Of a stretch of DNA of 64,000 bases, positions 35,170 through 46,095 are shown piece by piece. The translations under genes were made by a program, and so were the position numbers. This stretch comes from Gloeophyllum trabeum ATCC 11539 (Eukaryota > Basidiomycota > Agaricomycetes > Gloeophyllales > Gloeophyllaceae). Each line of letters opens with the position of its first letter. Positions within the stretch are counted from its first letter, which is position 1. The DNA is taken from the NCBI RefSeq assembly GCF_000344685.1, contig NW_006920417.1:124001-188000 (forward strand). Reading direction: 5' to 3'. The notes below the pieces were generated by a model that worked only from the letters and a program-made list of their open reading frames with translations, was not told the origin of the DNA and did not search any database.

Positions 35170-36375
35170 TTAGAAGCTGCTTTTATAGTAGCCGCGCCAT
35201 ATGTGCCAGGGCATCTTCCAATCTCTCCGCTGCAGCGACGCATCGAATGCATTGAAATTCGCCGCTTCCAGGCGCGAGAGATAAGATTGTACCGGTATCT
35301 GCAACGACGACTGCTGTGAGGGACTGACACAGAACGTGATAGTAACGCTGTACTCACGGCGGCTAAGAACACTGGCATCGCCTGCTTGGGCAGCCCCGCG
35401 TCCTTGAACATCTCTCTGGCCGTGATGAGGTGGTCGTTTGCAACTGTTGCAAATTCAAATACTGCGTCGGTCAAGCCAGATGCTTCGGGTCCCTTGCGGA
35501 AGACCTCCTCCTGATTCACCTTATGCCTTGCTGTTATTTCCGCCGGAATAATCATCCGACCCTTGGATGCGTGGAACGGGAGAGCCCTAAGCAAAGTCGA
35601 GAAGCTCTGCGCAACACCAAGATGGGATGCCGCATGAGAAAATGTTGACGACTCATTCAGCGACAGTAGTGACAAGAGGAGGTAAAGCAGGGTCGAGCTT
35701 GTAGACTCCGCGTGAGCTGTCGCACTGTCCACCGTCAAGTGAGTGGGCGCCTGAAGTTCATTTTCCTAGAAGCCGGACGATCTCAGCTCAGCTCACAGCA
35801 TGCCTTGATGGCTCAGGATAGCACCAACCCTTGCATCAATTATACGTTTCAGATGGTAAGTTGGCAAATGCGCTCGACGCGAAGCATCATGTAGGGCTAG
35901 CGCAATAGGATGATGTGGCGATCTGTCCTATCCAGGCAGCAGCGGTCAGCATACAAGGTCCTGAAGTTCGGAAGTCACGCACATCACCAATTCCCTTTAC
36001 GGCGTCTCTCCAAAACTGAGTTCTCATCTTCCCTATCATTGAATTTGACACCGACTCTTGAAGCATAGCAAGCTCGACCTACGGGCTGTCATCTCCATGA
36101 ATGGCCATTATCCGGACTCGACGCGTACGCACGTAGAACGCCCGCAGTGCCAAATAACCTCCTCGCAAGTGTTCCGGGTAGAACGGGGAGATGAGGAAGG
36201 ATTCATAGTCGTGTTTTTGGACCAGGTTTCTGCAATACGCGATCGGATCCTGCACGACATCAGAAGCGGTCGTGCCCGAAGTGCTGAGCGAACGCAGACA
36301 TCTATCATTTCGAAAATAGAGTATTCTGAGGCAAGGCACTCTACGCCGTCGTGCGCATCGTATGCCGCCTTGCAT
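35170..36375 (-). CDS. NDUFAF6-like complex I assembly factor (squalene/phytoene synthase fold)
   Basis: NDUFAF6 helps assemble respiratory complex I at the mitochondrial inner membrane (family knowledge); it has the phytoene-synthase fold without the catalytic Asp motifs. The start MQGGIRCARRRRVPCLRILY (ATG 36375) is Arg-rich, acid-free and targeting-like. Then DPIAYCRNLVQKHDYESFLI and PFYPEHLRGGYLALRAFYV, the family's entry motif, followed by ELAMLQESVSNSMIGKMRTQ and FWRDAVKGIGD. Later exons give HPIALALHD, LPTYHLKRIIDAR and AESTSSTLLYLLLSLLSLNE. ASHLGVAQSFSTLLRALPFH and VPVQSYLSRLEAANFNAFDA then lead to the end WHIWRGYYKSSF. At least six exons. Presence fits an organism with complex I. Confidence 0.85.
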
Positions 36376-37856
36376 TTTCCCTTGACGCGTTACGTCTGAT
36401 GTTCTTGTTGAAGTTCAAGTTGTCAGAAGAGGCGCGTCGGGCGATGCGGTGACCTCAGAGCCTGCCCCGGCAATTTCCGATCAGATGATTGTCGAGTTGT
36501 CGATCGTTAACTTGGTTGCTCTCGACAGTCAACACCGGCTGCAGCATCTTCTAGGTCGTTGCTGGCATCCCCGCCGGCGTCGCGGATGGGATTATTGGAA
36601 ACTCTCCGGTTGTACGGCCTCTCTGTTGCGAATCTTCCGCGTCCATGTTACTTGGATCACTCCCGAGAGTCAGGATGAAAGTGACCTCTCTAGGCTGGCT
36701 GCGTGTCAGGCACTGCCAACGAAGTCCCTGCCAACGGTGTCTTTCTCGGAGTTTATTCTTCGTTGCGACTGTTGTTGTCTCTTGTACTGGCGGTATGCTG
36801 GCTGTACTGGACCGTACTGAAAGTCCCTTGGCCTTCGTTGTCTTGTCGAAGCGGGTGTGTCTATGTGCTATGCGCCCCCGCCTGTGCGTTCCCGCTTTAC
36901 CCCAATAGGATGCACCGAAGCAACAGTGTCTTGTACCTTTCGCATAGCTTCATTCTATAGAGAATGAGCCCAGGGCCCCACCCTCCGCCTGGACAGCCCC
37001 TCAGCGACGGTGAGTGCATATACTGGAGCAATTTCGTCAAGGCAATGTCTATGAGACTGCTGAGGGGCAGAGATATTTGCCTGCTTCGCACCGCTGTCGG
37101 CGATATCCTGTGCTCCTGGAAGTAGCAGTATATGGCCGATGGTATCCTTCGCCACCATTGAGGCGTTTGTACATGTATAGCCTCTGCCTACCTCTCATGT
37201 ATCAGGATGCCAGAGAGACATAATCGCATTATGACTTCTGGTATCGTGATACATATGCTGGAAGAACGCTTCTATCTCCCGGAGACCGGGCAGTGCTATT
37301 CGGGCGGAAACCACCAAGTGATTTACACTATTGCAGCAAAGATGCTCTGCAATGTTGAGGTGCCCGCAGAGTAGCACTCTCCGGCGGTCAGTCGGAAGCT
37401 CTTTCGGCTGTTCAGTCGGAGCAGGCAGACGGACGGAAACAGTAACACATCAGGAGCTCATGCCAGTTCGAGTTAGAGATGTTGTAAGGAATCATTTTGA
37501 TCCCGTAATATCACTGGGCGCTGGTGCTGCCCATGTGAATATCCCTCCGCCCGTATGTGCACGGACCTGTCGGTGCTTACAGCTTGATCTTAGGGGCTGG
37601 GCGTCCTCTCTTCTTGACAGACCACGAATAGCGGAGGATCTGCACACAGGTCCGCCGCGGTACCGCCCGGCTATTTCACGATATACTTGGACGCGGATTC
37701 GGAGGTGAGTCGGCCTTCTGGCAGGATTCCCGCCGCCATGCTGTGCAGCCACGTTTGGCAGCACCGACGCGTCCCTATAGAATGCTCGTGTGAGCACGAG
37801 ATTGCAGTGCCACTCTTTCTTTCCTGTCCTTGACCATCTTTCCGCCTTGAGCAACG
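36376..37856. other. 1.5-kb region with no assigned gene
   Basis: Lies between divergent NDUFAF6 (minus) and the Ser/Pro-rich gene (plus). Two exon-like pieces stand out. One is an ATG at 36964 opening MSPGPHPPPGQPLSD before a gtgagt donor. The other is 37621-37704, bounded by cag and gtgagt. I could not join them into a gene. Confidence 0.35.
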
Positions 37857-39284
37857 ATGACGGATGCCAACTTGCCCATGGTGCCTATGGAGGCGACTCC
37901 CGACGAGATCATGAATTCACTTAGGATGCAAAAAACAATCGACAAGTGGACGAACCAGAGTGCCGCTACCAAGCCTATGACCATACTTTCGTTTTTCCAA
38001 ACGATGACTGGATTGCCGTATGAGTTCTTCAAGGCGTTACGTCCAGAGGTGCGAAGGAGATGGGAAGAAGCATACGGACGAGCGTGCAATAAATTCTATG
38101 AAATACATCCTCCTTCCGCACCCAGGGCAATAAGGCCAAGCCGCTCTAAAAGGAACAAACACCGTGATGATGGGACAGAAGTACGTGTAATAAGTTACCT
38201 TGTATTTGTTGCCTTGTATTCACGCTTAGGCCCTTCACCCAGGCTTTCCAAGCTGTTCCTAGTCATGACAATTCCAGGGACATGCCATTGTCCATGGGTG
38301 CTCATCACCAGGACTTACGGTCTTCAGGACAAGGAACGTCGAGGGCGGTCGCCGGTCTGTCGACGGTCTTCATAGACTACGGCGAGACTCGATCCGTTCG
38401 ACGACGCTCGGGAGAATCCAAGAACAGGAAGAACAAGCGACAGGAACCATACCCTAGCCTAGCGGCGGGGCCCTCTCGTCTGCCCATGCCCTCGGTGTCT
38501 CCCCATGCCCAAGAATCTCCCACTGCATCTTCTTCAGGATCGCCGTCTACATATAGTGGAAGCCCTTTCGCGTGGCGCGATTCACCGCTGGGACGGTATG
38601 AGCAGGTTTCGACATCCTTGCCCGATAACAGCTCTTTGGCCTCGCGATACTTTCGCACTCCGGAAGAACCCCAAGTTGACGCCCCTGCGAGTTTCGTATC
38701 TCCCGCTGTATCGGCGCCTTCCCGTCCTCGTTCCTCTACGCTTCCGTCGAACGTGTCGTCTCTTGGGCTCTATAGTGACAGTATCCCGCTTTACTATCCG
38801 TATAGGGCGGAACCGTCTCCCCCTTCCACGCCCGGTGGATGGGAGTCATCTAGCCTGACAAGCACCCCCGCAGATTCCCCCGCGCAGCTATCCCTCAGCA
38901 GCTTCCCACCTGTCCCGTCCTCGAGTGCTGGATGGAGCCCTGCCGTATCTCCTATTGACTTAGCACCTTCACCCTCGCAATGGTACAACCGGCCTGCCTC
39001 CAGTCATACTCCGGAGCACGACCATCCTCCGCTGCCACGGTTCGTCGAGCCGACGGAACAGACTCACCCCGGGCATTCCCGCTTCTTTTTGGAAGATATT
39101 GCAGAGATGCTTGCAGTAGTTGAGCCCATCGTCCATGCTGAATTTCAGCAGCAGGCTCTTGACCCGAATCTGTTCTCGACAAATCTGCAGTATCAAGAGG
39201 TACGGGTTTCCCGAGGAGTTGAATGTATTTCGTGTCTCTTACATGCAACTGTTGTAGGACGCCACCGGCGGTAGCGGTTCATGA
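37857..39284 (+). CDS. Ser/Pro-rich protein with basic helical N-terminus (possible divergent HMG box)
   Basis: Not assigned to a family. Three exons (37857-38180, 38243-39199, 39258-39284) give 435 residues. Residues 1-108 are mainly helical and include FFKALRPEVRRRWEEAYGRA, followed by NKFYEIHPP and the basic cluster RPSRSKRNKHR. This resembles the last helix and basic tail of an HMG box, but the usual helix-1 motif (a PRP.NAF-type start) is absent. Residues 125-380 are Ser/Pro/Thr-rich and look like a transcription activation or disordered region. The C-terminal end RFFLEDIAEMLAVVEPIVH could be an amphipathic helix. The acceptor at 38242 was chosen because it keeps phase 0. A regulatory DNA-binding role is a guess. 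Confidence 0.55.
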
Positions 39285-39701
39285 GCTTGTCTCCCAATAT
39301 ACCCCCAGATGCCAGTACGCTATGTCCGGCTGGTGTCTTCGTTTCGATACCCTGCAAACGATACCCTCTTCTTGCCACTGCTTAGAGACTCATAAGCGCA
39401 AGGGACTTATTTTCTAGACCTATGTTTTTTGGATGACGAGGTTCGAAGATCATTCAAGTTGGGTGGTGGCGGAGTACGTATAGATGTCTATGATTCACTC
39501 TATGGTATCACTAGCATGTAGCTATGTTATGCGTGTAAATACTGTGGTTGTACCTATTATACTGTGTATACTGTTCATGAAGTTACCTGCCCCGGGGGTT
39601 ATTAATGAATTTCAGAAAGTTCAAGCGCAGGATCAATCTCGGGCCCGGGACTTCCTGCTGAGAAGCTCACCGGGGTCGGATGATGCTGCTTATACTCCCT
39701 C
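39285..39701. other. Intergenic region, 417 bp
   Basis: Between the Ser/Pro-rich gene and SDHAF1 on the same strand. AT-rich around 39480-39600, probably 3' UTR and promoter. No gene recognised. Confidence 0.4.
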
Positions 39702-40069
39702 ATGTCGCCTGCTCGGAAGTTGTCCGGGCTACAACGGGATGTCCTGGCGTTGTACAGGCGGTTCGTACCAGCATTCTCTCGATTTATCTGTGTGCGAAGA
39801 GATTTATGTGCATTAACAGGGCCCTCCGGATGGTGCGCACGAAGCCACCAGTTGTCCAGCCTAAGTTCCGTCTCTTCGTCCGCTACACCTTCCATGCCCA
39901 GGCCCGTGCCGTGTCGCCTCGGAACATAAGTGCAATTGAGCACTTGCTGAGAAGAGGCCGCAATCAGTTGGAAATGTACGAGCAAAGTCAAGTGAGAGAC
40001 TGTTGGGTCTCGAAGCAGATGAGAGATTGGGAAGAAAGGGAAAAGGCTACGACCGCTCTACGGCAGTGA
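39702..40069 (+). CDS. Succinate dehydrogenase assembly factor 1 (SDHAF1/Sdh6), LYR protein
   Basis: SDHAF1 delivers iron-sulfur clusters to the Sdh2 subunit of complex II in mitochondria. Two exons, 39702-39760 and 39820-40069, spliced in phase 2, give 102 residues. The start MSPARKLSGLQRDVLALYRR carries the LYR motif, followed by ALRMVRTKPPVVQPKFRLFV and RYTFHAQARAVSPRNISAIE. HLLRRGRNQLEMYEQSQVRD is the conserved LLR.G..QLE segment of this family. The length matches family members. The intron falls directly after the LYR motif. The strong motif match outweighs the small size. Confidence 0.85.
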
Positions 40070-40609
40070 TGGTGAGAGGACGTCATGGATAACCACTTCC
40101 TAGCAGGGTATCGATTGTAGGGGAAAGGCTGACAGAAGCTAGTACACCCAGATCCTGCGTTGCCCGTTTATTATGACTTCACGCGCGAAAGGTTTTGGTG
40201 CTTACTTCCGAAAAGTGAGCACAATGTTGACATTCATCTCTCTACGTCTGATGGCTCCGCAGACCTTGCGCCGTTCTAACCACTTATGCACATGACCGAC
40301 CGGAGACAGGTATAAGATCAGTCGAAGGGAGCATCTTTGAGCCAGCATCTGCGGTCAGAGGGAGGGATCGGCACCCCCTCCTGCAGCCGGTATCGCAGTT
40401 CTCTTCATCTCTCGATGGGAGTAGAGGTTCGGAACTTGCAATGCAGGTCTGCTTGCTCATCATCCAAATATTTTATGACAAGTCAACAGTGCACTACCGG
40501 AGGCTTGCCGCGCTCGAATGTGAATGGGAGATGACCATTCAGAAGAGCGAATAGATATTATAATACGATTGTGGAATCTGCACCACCTGTACGAACATGC
40601 GAGAAAACA
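40070..40609. other. Convergent 3' region
   Basis: 540 bp between the SDHAF1 stop (plus) and the seven-helix protein stop (minus). Nothing recognised. Confidence 0.4.
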
Positions 40610-41425
40610 TTACTCGAAAGCCTGGAGCTCTGTATCCTCTGGGAACGAAGCGGTGCTATCGCTTGCCGCTTTTCTGGAGCGAGGTTGGGCAAAGAGTATC
40701 GAAGCGCTGACCATGCGCTCCTCGTTCCCTTCGTCGTAATACGCATAACGGATGTTGATCATGAGACGATTCGCCAGGACGATCGGAACCGCTTTCCTGA
40801 ACCCTGTCGCTACCTCTTGGTTGGTTGCCTGCACATGCGATATGCCAGCGTTATTGATGCACATCATCCAGAATGCCCGATCTGACTCACACCAGCCCGG
40901 CTCAAGACTTCATTGAGAACGCAGACCGCGATAACCCTGCAAGTGCTTGTCAGCGCGGATTCCTGCGTAGTACATGCATGCCTCACGGGACGAAGTACAT
41001 CATGGAATCTCTGGCAAGCAAAGGGAGTAAACGGCCACCAGTGTATGATTCCTTGACATGGTATTGCCAAGTTTTGATCATTGCTAAGGTTAGTAGAATC
41101 GTTTCGACTGCGATTGTAACAGTCTCCGAAGTAATCCTTGAATATGAGTATACCGTGGCGAACGATGTCACGTTGTGGACACAATAGAATAGGCCAGGGC
41201 CAGGGTTGTTGTTGGTGATCTTCCCGTACCCTGGATGATATTTGTATATACCGCGCATAAGCATTGTTATTTCAACATCGCAGTCCCGAGCCCACTCACC
41301 ATGGGATTCTTTCCTCACAAATGGTGAAATCCACGTCGCGCACTCGGCTATTATCAATAGTAGAATCAACGCGAGTATGCGGCGACTGTTCTGGTACATG
41401 GCATAGACTCGAAGACCCATGACAA
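40610..41425 (-). CDS. Membrane protein of the DUF6533-like seven-helix family, 5' end unresolved
   Basis: Agaricomycetes carry many receptor-like membrane proteins of this type with unknown function. The exon beginning at 41425 has MGLRVYAMYQNSRRILALIL, then LLIIAECATWISPF, the signature [L]RVYA.Y...R.I of the group. Next come SETVTIAVETILLTLAMIKT and DSMMYFVP. After an intron, VIAVCVLNEVLSRAG precedes ATNQEVATGFRKAVPIVLAN and RLMINIRYAY, and the protein ends DTELQAFE at 40610. The last-but-one intron uses a gtgagt donor and keeps frame. The expected N-terminal helices (a YDY..T-type motif) were not found upstream of 41425; the sequence to 41950 has several stops in all three frames. The gene may be 5'-truncated or decaying. 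Confidence 0.55.
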
Positions 41426-42350
41426 CTGGTGCAGTGGTATGAGATGGGCTGAGTCACCGGCGAGATAGCACAATCTACGGACCTTGCGTAGTCAGGGTAC
41501 TGTATCCTTTCAACAGCTCGCCCCAAAGGAAGAATCGGGAGCCTGGGCGGTGTGTGAGCTTACAGCGCGTCTTTCTGAGTCCGGGACGGCACCTACAACT
41601 GTGTAGATGAATGTGCATTAGTCCAATATGCAGATGTGGATGGATACTATATCCGCTCACAACTGCGGGAATGCCGGGAGGTCAGCCAATCGTAGTTCTC
41701 TCATGTATACATGATTCTGAACCGCACCTGAAGAGAAGGATGATCCAGAAGATATGCTATTCGTATCAATCTCAGTTGGTTGGCGTCAGCTCAGGCCTGG
41801 CTTACAAGTCGCCATAACTCTAACAAGAAATGTCAATCTGGCCAAGGACTCATATGATGACAAGTTGAATGCTAACATAACGTCCGCAAGGATGAAATAT
41901 CTGTTCTACCGCCGGCGTGGAATAAGGTCAATCACTCAAGTCGCGCCGTACACTGGTCGGACGCACCACTAAGAACAGGAATTTTCCAAAGGAATTGCAC
42001 TTGTTCTGCCACAGCCATATGAGCCTGTCGCACCTGCTCTCAGGAAAGTCGAATTTACCCAGAACAGGCAGACCTTTCGACATATCAAACGCGGTTAAAG
42101 TTGATCACGGATTGTAGGACTTGTGTACCTCATCCCTCACGAGAATCACTACAGGGCACGTAGGTTTGAGTCAGCGTGAATGGCTCAAACATGGACCGCA
42201 CTCACGATGCTCGTAAACCACAAGTGTTAATGCAGCCACTAGGCATGAATGAATTTCAGGACAGAATGTCTAGGAGACGAGTGCTCCTTAATGACCTTGA
42301 CAATACCCAGAGTTGGCGCGTCATAGTCATTATACGTGACTGTGACCGAA
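41426..42350. other. Region without a supportable gene
   Basis: May contain remnants of the 5' exons of the seven-helix protein (for example around 41480-41580) but no continuous coding signal. The stretch leads into the repeat that borders the first assembly gap. Confidence 0.35.
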
Positions 42351-42989
42351 ATGACTTCAGTTATTACCGAAATTACTAGGTATGACCACGTGGTCACTGT
42401 AGTCACAGTCCTTTCGCTAGCAGGGCAACGGAGCTCAAAATAGCAAGGGAAAATGCGGAATGTTCCGCCGTATTAAATTTAGTGTGATGTTTCGCACGCC
42501 ACAGGCAAGGATGTTGGCATTTCCCGTTTGCCGCAACTACACCAATATGAACCTGCTAAACTGGTTGAAAGCGGGTTATGGGCTCTGCTCTGCATGCAAA
42601 AGATTAGCATTGGCGTTAAGATACATTATAGAGCCCACTACGTCCACTTAAATCCTGGTTAGTATACCACAGGCACGAAATAATAGTTGTACCCAGCTGC
42701 CCAGGCCCTCAGCCACCATAAATCCTGTGACTACTGACCAAATTACCGTCACAACAGTCAGTTGGTCATTCCCACGGTATTAACGTAGTATTAACGTAGT
42801 CACTGACAACCCTGACAATACCTGGCTAACTGTACCTGCTGGTACGGCGAGAGATCAATGACGGACATTTTGCTGCTCCAGGCTGGGGTGCCAACGACAG
42901 CGTCTTAAGCAGGACAGAACAAGGGGGTCCATATTTATAGCCTCGTGAACCACGACCCGATCAAAGCTGATGGTATTCCGATGAGTCGA
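42351..42989. repeat. Left copy of a 639-bp direct repeat flanking gap 1
   Basis: Matches 43329-43967 base for base, apart from a compensating pair of single-base shifts near 42915 (cagaacaaggggg versus caagaacaagggg). It ends exactly where the N run begins. Contains the palindrome TGACCACGTGGTCA at 42383-42396. No coding signal. Confidence 0.9.
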
Positions 42990-43328
42990 NNNNNNNNNNN
43001 NNNNNNNNNNNNNNNNNNNNNNNNNNNNNNNNNNNNNNNNNNNNNNNNNNNNNNNNNNNNNNNNNNNNNNNNNNNNNNNNNNNNNNNNNNNNNNNNNNNN
43101 NNNNNNNNNNNNNNNNNNNNNNNNNNNNNNNNNNNNNNNNNNNNNNNNNNNNNNNNNNNNNNNNNNNNNNNNNNNNNNNNNNNNNNNNNNNNNNNNNNNN
43201 NNNNNNNNNNNNNNNNNNNNNNNNNNNNNNNNNNNNNNNNNNNNNNNNNNNNNNNNNNNNNNNNNNNNNNNNNNNNNNNNNNNNNNNNNNNNNNNNNNNN
43301 NNNNNNNNNNNNNNNNNNNNNNNNNNNN
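42990..43328. other. Assembly gap (339 N)
   Basis: A run of undetermined bases flanked on both sides by the same 639-bp sequence, which suggests two overlapping contig ends placed apart. Confidence 0.98.
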
Positions 43329-43967
43329 ATGACTTCAGTTATTACCGAAATTACTAGGTATGACCACGTGGTCACTGTAGTCACAGTCCTTTCGCTAGCA
43401 GGGCAACGGAGCTCAAAATAGCAAGGGAAAATGCGGAATGTTCCGCCGTATTAAATTTAGTGTGATGTTTCGCACGCCACAGGCAAGGATGTTGGCATTT
43501 CCCGTTTGCCGCAACTACACCAATATGAACCTGCTAAACTGGTTGAAAGCGGGTTATGGGCTCTGCTCTGCATGCAAAAGATTAGCATTGGCGTTAAGAT
43601 ACATTATAGAGCCCACTACGTCCACTTAAATCCTGGTTAGTATACCACAGGCACGAAATAATAGTTGTACCCAGCTGCCCAGGCCCTCAGCCACCATAAA
43701 TCCTGTGACTACTGACCAAATTACCGTCACAACAGTCAGTTGGTCATTCCCACGGTATTAACGTAGTATTAACGTAGTCACTGACAACCCTGACAATACC
43801 TGGCTAACTGTACCTGCTGGTACGGCGAGAGATCAATGACGGACATTTTGCTGCTCCAGGCTGGGGTGCCAACGACAGCGTCTTAAGCAGGACAAGAACA
43901 AGGGGTCCATATTTATAGCCTCGTGAACCACGACCCGATCAAAGCTGATGGTATTCCGATGAGTCGA
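43329..43967. repeat. Right copy of the 639-bp direct repeat flanking gap 1
   Basis: Starts at the first base after the N run and matches 42351-42989. Beyond 43967 the sequence is unique and runs into the 3' side of the uL29m gene. Confidence 0.9.
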
Positions 43968-44375
43968 AAGACGAAAGTCAACTACCTGATGCCTGCGGCG
44001 GATCTGCAGCCCGCGTAAGTAAGTGCAAGAGACCACCGGGTTGACCTGCGGTTTGAGTATCACCATCGAGAGTGTTCCCGCGCCGGCCAATTATTGACAC
44101 TCTCCCATCCATCTGATGGGAGAGCAGATATTTTGATACAGGTGCGCATATAGTCCGTGCATTCCTCCACTTTGACAGCAAGAGAGTTCCGTATCGCCAG
44201 AACAGAAGGAGTTGTGCCGATCCTTCGGGGACGAACAAGGCGAGGAGACAGTAGACATCTTTCACGCGTAGGAAGGGGGCACAGCAAAGCAAGGCATGCA
44301 TAACCTTGGCAACAAGGCAGTAAATTACGACGGGAGTACCAGTAGCGCACGGACCTCGATCTAAAGCGACGATGC
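43968..44375. other. Unique sequence downstream of uL29m
   Basis: 408 bp after the right-hand repeat. Contains the 3' end of the uL29m gene; no other gene recognised. Confidence 0.35.
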
Positions 44376-45535
44376 TCATCGTTTGCTGTCCCTCTCATCA
44401 AAGCCGAAGAGCTGTGCCGCCACCCTGTCGCCCAGAGCTTTATCCTCTGGAGGCTCCATCGGCAAAGGTTCCTCCACCTTCTTATCCTCCACCTTCTCCT
44501 TCCCCTTCGCCTCCGCCTTCGCGTCCCTCTTCACATCCATCTTCTTCGTGTCCTTCTCGTCCTTCTTCTTCACGTCCTGCGCCGCCTGCTCCGATACCTC
44601 GCCGAACATACTCGCGGCTGCTTTAGTGGCAGCCTCCAGCCTCTTCCTCTCATTCTCCATCTGCTCCTCCTTCCTCACCCGCTCCTCTTCCTCTCTTATC
44701 TTCTCCTCCTCTGCCTTCAACGCAGCATGTTGCCGCCATTTCTCGCGGATCGTCTCGTTTCTCGCAAGGAGATCCGCGCGTTTCTGACGCTCGGCCGCTT
44801 GTTTGGCTAGCAGGCGGTTTTGGAGCTCCAAGGCGGAGACGTAGGCCCGCCGACGCTCGTTCAGCACGTACTTTATGCGGGCCATGGATTTTCTCACAGC
44901 GATCAGCTTTTGCGGGAAAGCGAGGTTCATGGCATGCCCCGCCCCGATTCGCCGCGCTTCCTCCTTTTGCGTAGCGAGGAGATTACGTTCCCGGAGAAGC
45001 ACGTACCACAGCGTGTGTAAGTCTCTGAAGCTCTTCCGGCGCAATTCAGCAGCCGTCCAAGAGCGCCCTGCACAAAGCAAACGTGGTACGCATTGTTAGC
45101 ACTAGTACTATAGTAGTATAAGGTAGCATTCATCATACCACTGGGGTCTGCGCTCATGTCAGCTGCCTCGATGCTCTCGTACTGCACTTGTCCATCCTTG
45201 TCGACCTTCTTCCTGAAGAAGGCGTACAGCCCGTGGTTCGGGTCGACCTCGACGCCAAGATGGGGGCGGAGAGGTCCGCCCTCAACTAGGTGTGCCTGCG
45301 GAGATGTATTCCCTTCGACAAGTGCCCCTGCGCGCTTGAGCTTTCTCCCATTCCTGGTCGACCGGACGAGGGAGCGGTTGGCAGTGTCTGAGGAAGTTGT
45401 AGGGCCTGGAGGTGGTAGCGGGGCAGACTGGGTGGTGACGGTCTCAACGACGGAGGCGAAGTACCGAGAAGAGGGGGTAATGAGAGGCCCAGACGAAGGG
45501 AAGCAGCCTCGGGCTGCCCTGTAGACGGAGAGCAT
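44376..45535 (-). CDS. mrpl4: Mitochondrial ribosomal protein uL29m (MRPL4/MRP-L47)
   Basis: A large-subunit mitoribosomal protein at the exit-tunnel side. Exon 1 (ATG 45535) begins [20 protein letters not shown], an Arg/Ser-rich mitochondrial leader. It continues [20 protein letters not shown] and [14 protein letters not shown]. An intron of about 75 nt leads to [20 protein letters not shown] and [20 protein letters not shown], the MRP-L47/uL29m signature. [20 protein letters not shown] and [12 protein letters not shown] follow. The remaining 150 residues are a long Lys/Glu-rich coiled-coil extension ending [10 protein letters not shown], as in fungal versions. Two exons, about 370 residues. 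Confidence 0.9.
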
Positions 45536-46095
45536 GGCAGCGCACGCAGCTGCACCGTCAATGAAACAGCAATTTAGGTCACAGACGTAAATGGAAACCC
45601 TAACCTCGTCATGTTCACCACGGACGCTGATTGTCAGAATCAACGAATCGTACAGACATGCTCAGGCTACGGCATCCTACTCGGGCCAACATATCCGTGA
45701 TGTCCTCCGTTTCTCTTGCTATAAAATGGTTATCTGTTTGATGCTGTAAGGTTAGATTTTTACGACTGTGTTTCAGCGGCACGATCCTCGGCTCGAAGAG
45801 CTGAGAGTCTGAGACTCATGTAGCCGTGCAGAGTCGCGTGTGTAACAGTCCATCATCCCCTTCGCAGAAACCGCTCGACTTCAGGAAGATTCCCTTCTCG
45901 TAAGGGTGATCACCACATTGTGCAATACACCGGGGTCTTCCCGCTTTTCAACCGTTCATATTTCAGACCCGGCCCGCGTATTGTCAATGAGCAGTCATCT
46001 GATCCCCTTCGTACATCGTGTCCAATTATATTCGCATAAAGGTTAATGGGTCGCACAGTGCTCGGACTCCCTCTCTCGTGAGTCGTCTTCACACA
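45536..46095. promoter_or_regulatory. Divergent intergenic region, 560 bp
   Basis: Between the starts of uL29m (minus) and the GDSL esterase (plus). No clear regulatory motif recognised. Confidence 0.35.

Noticed and set aside
37857..39284. HMG-type mating-type locus
   Set aside because: No complete HMG box, and no pheromone, receptor or homeodomain gene nearby.
42935..43421. Open frames running across the first N block
   Set aside because: They are open only because N positions contain no stop codons; the sequence either side has no coding character.
42351..43967. True tandem duplication or LTRs of a retrotransposon around the gap
   Set aside because: Both copies end exactly at the gap, no element termini or target-site duplications are visible, and the second gap shows the same pattern with unrelated sequence. 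An assembly artefact is simpler.
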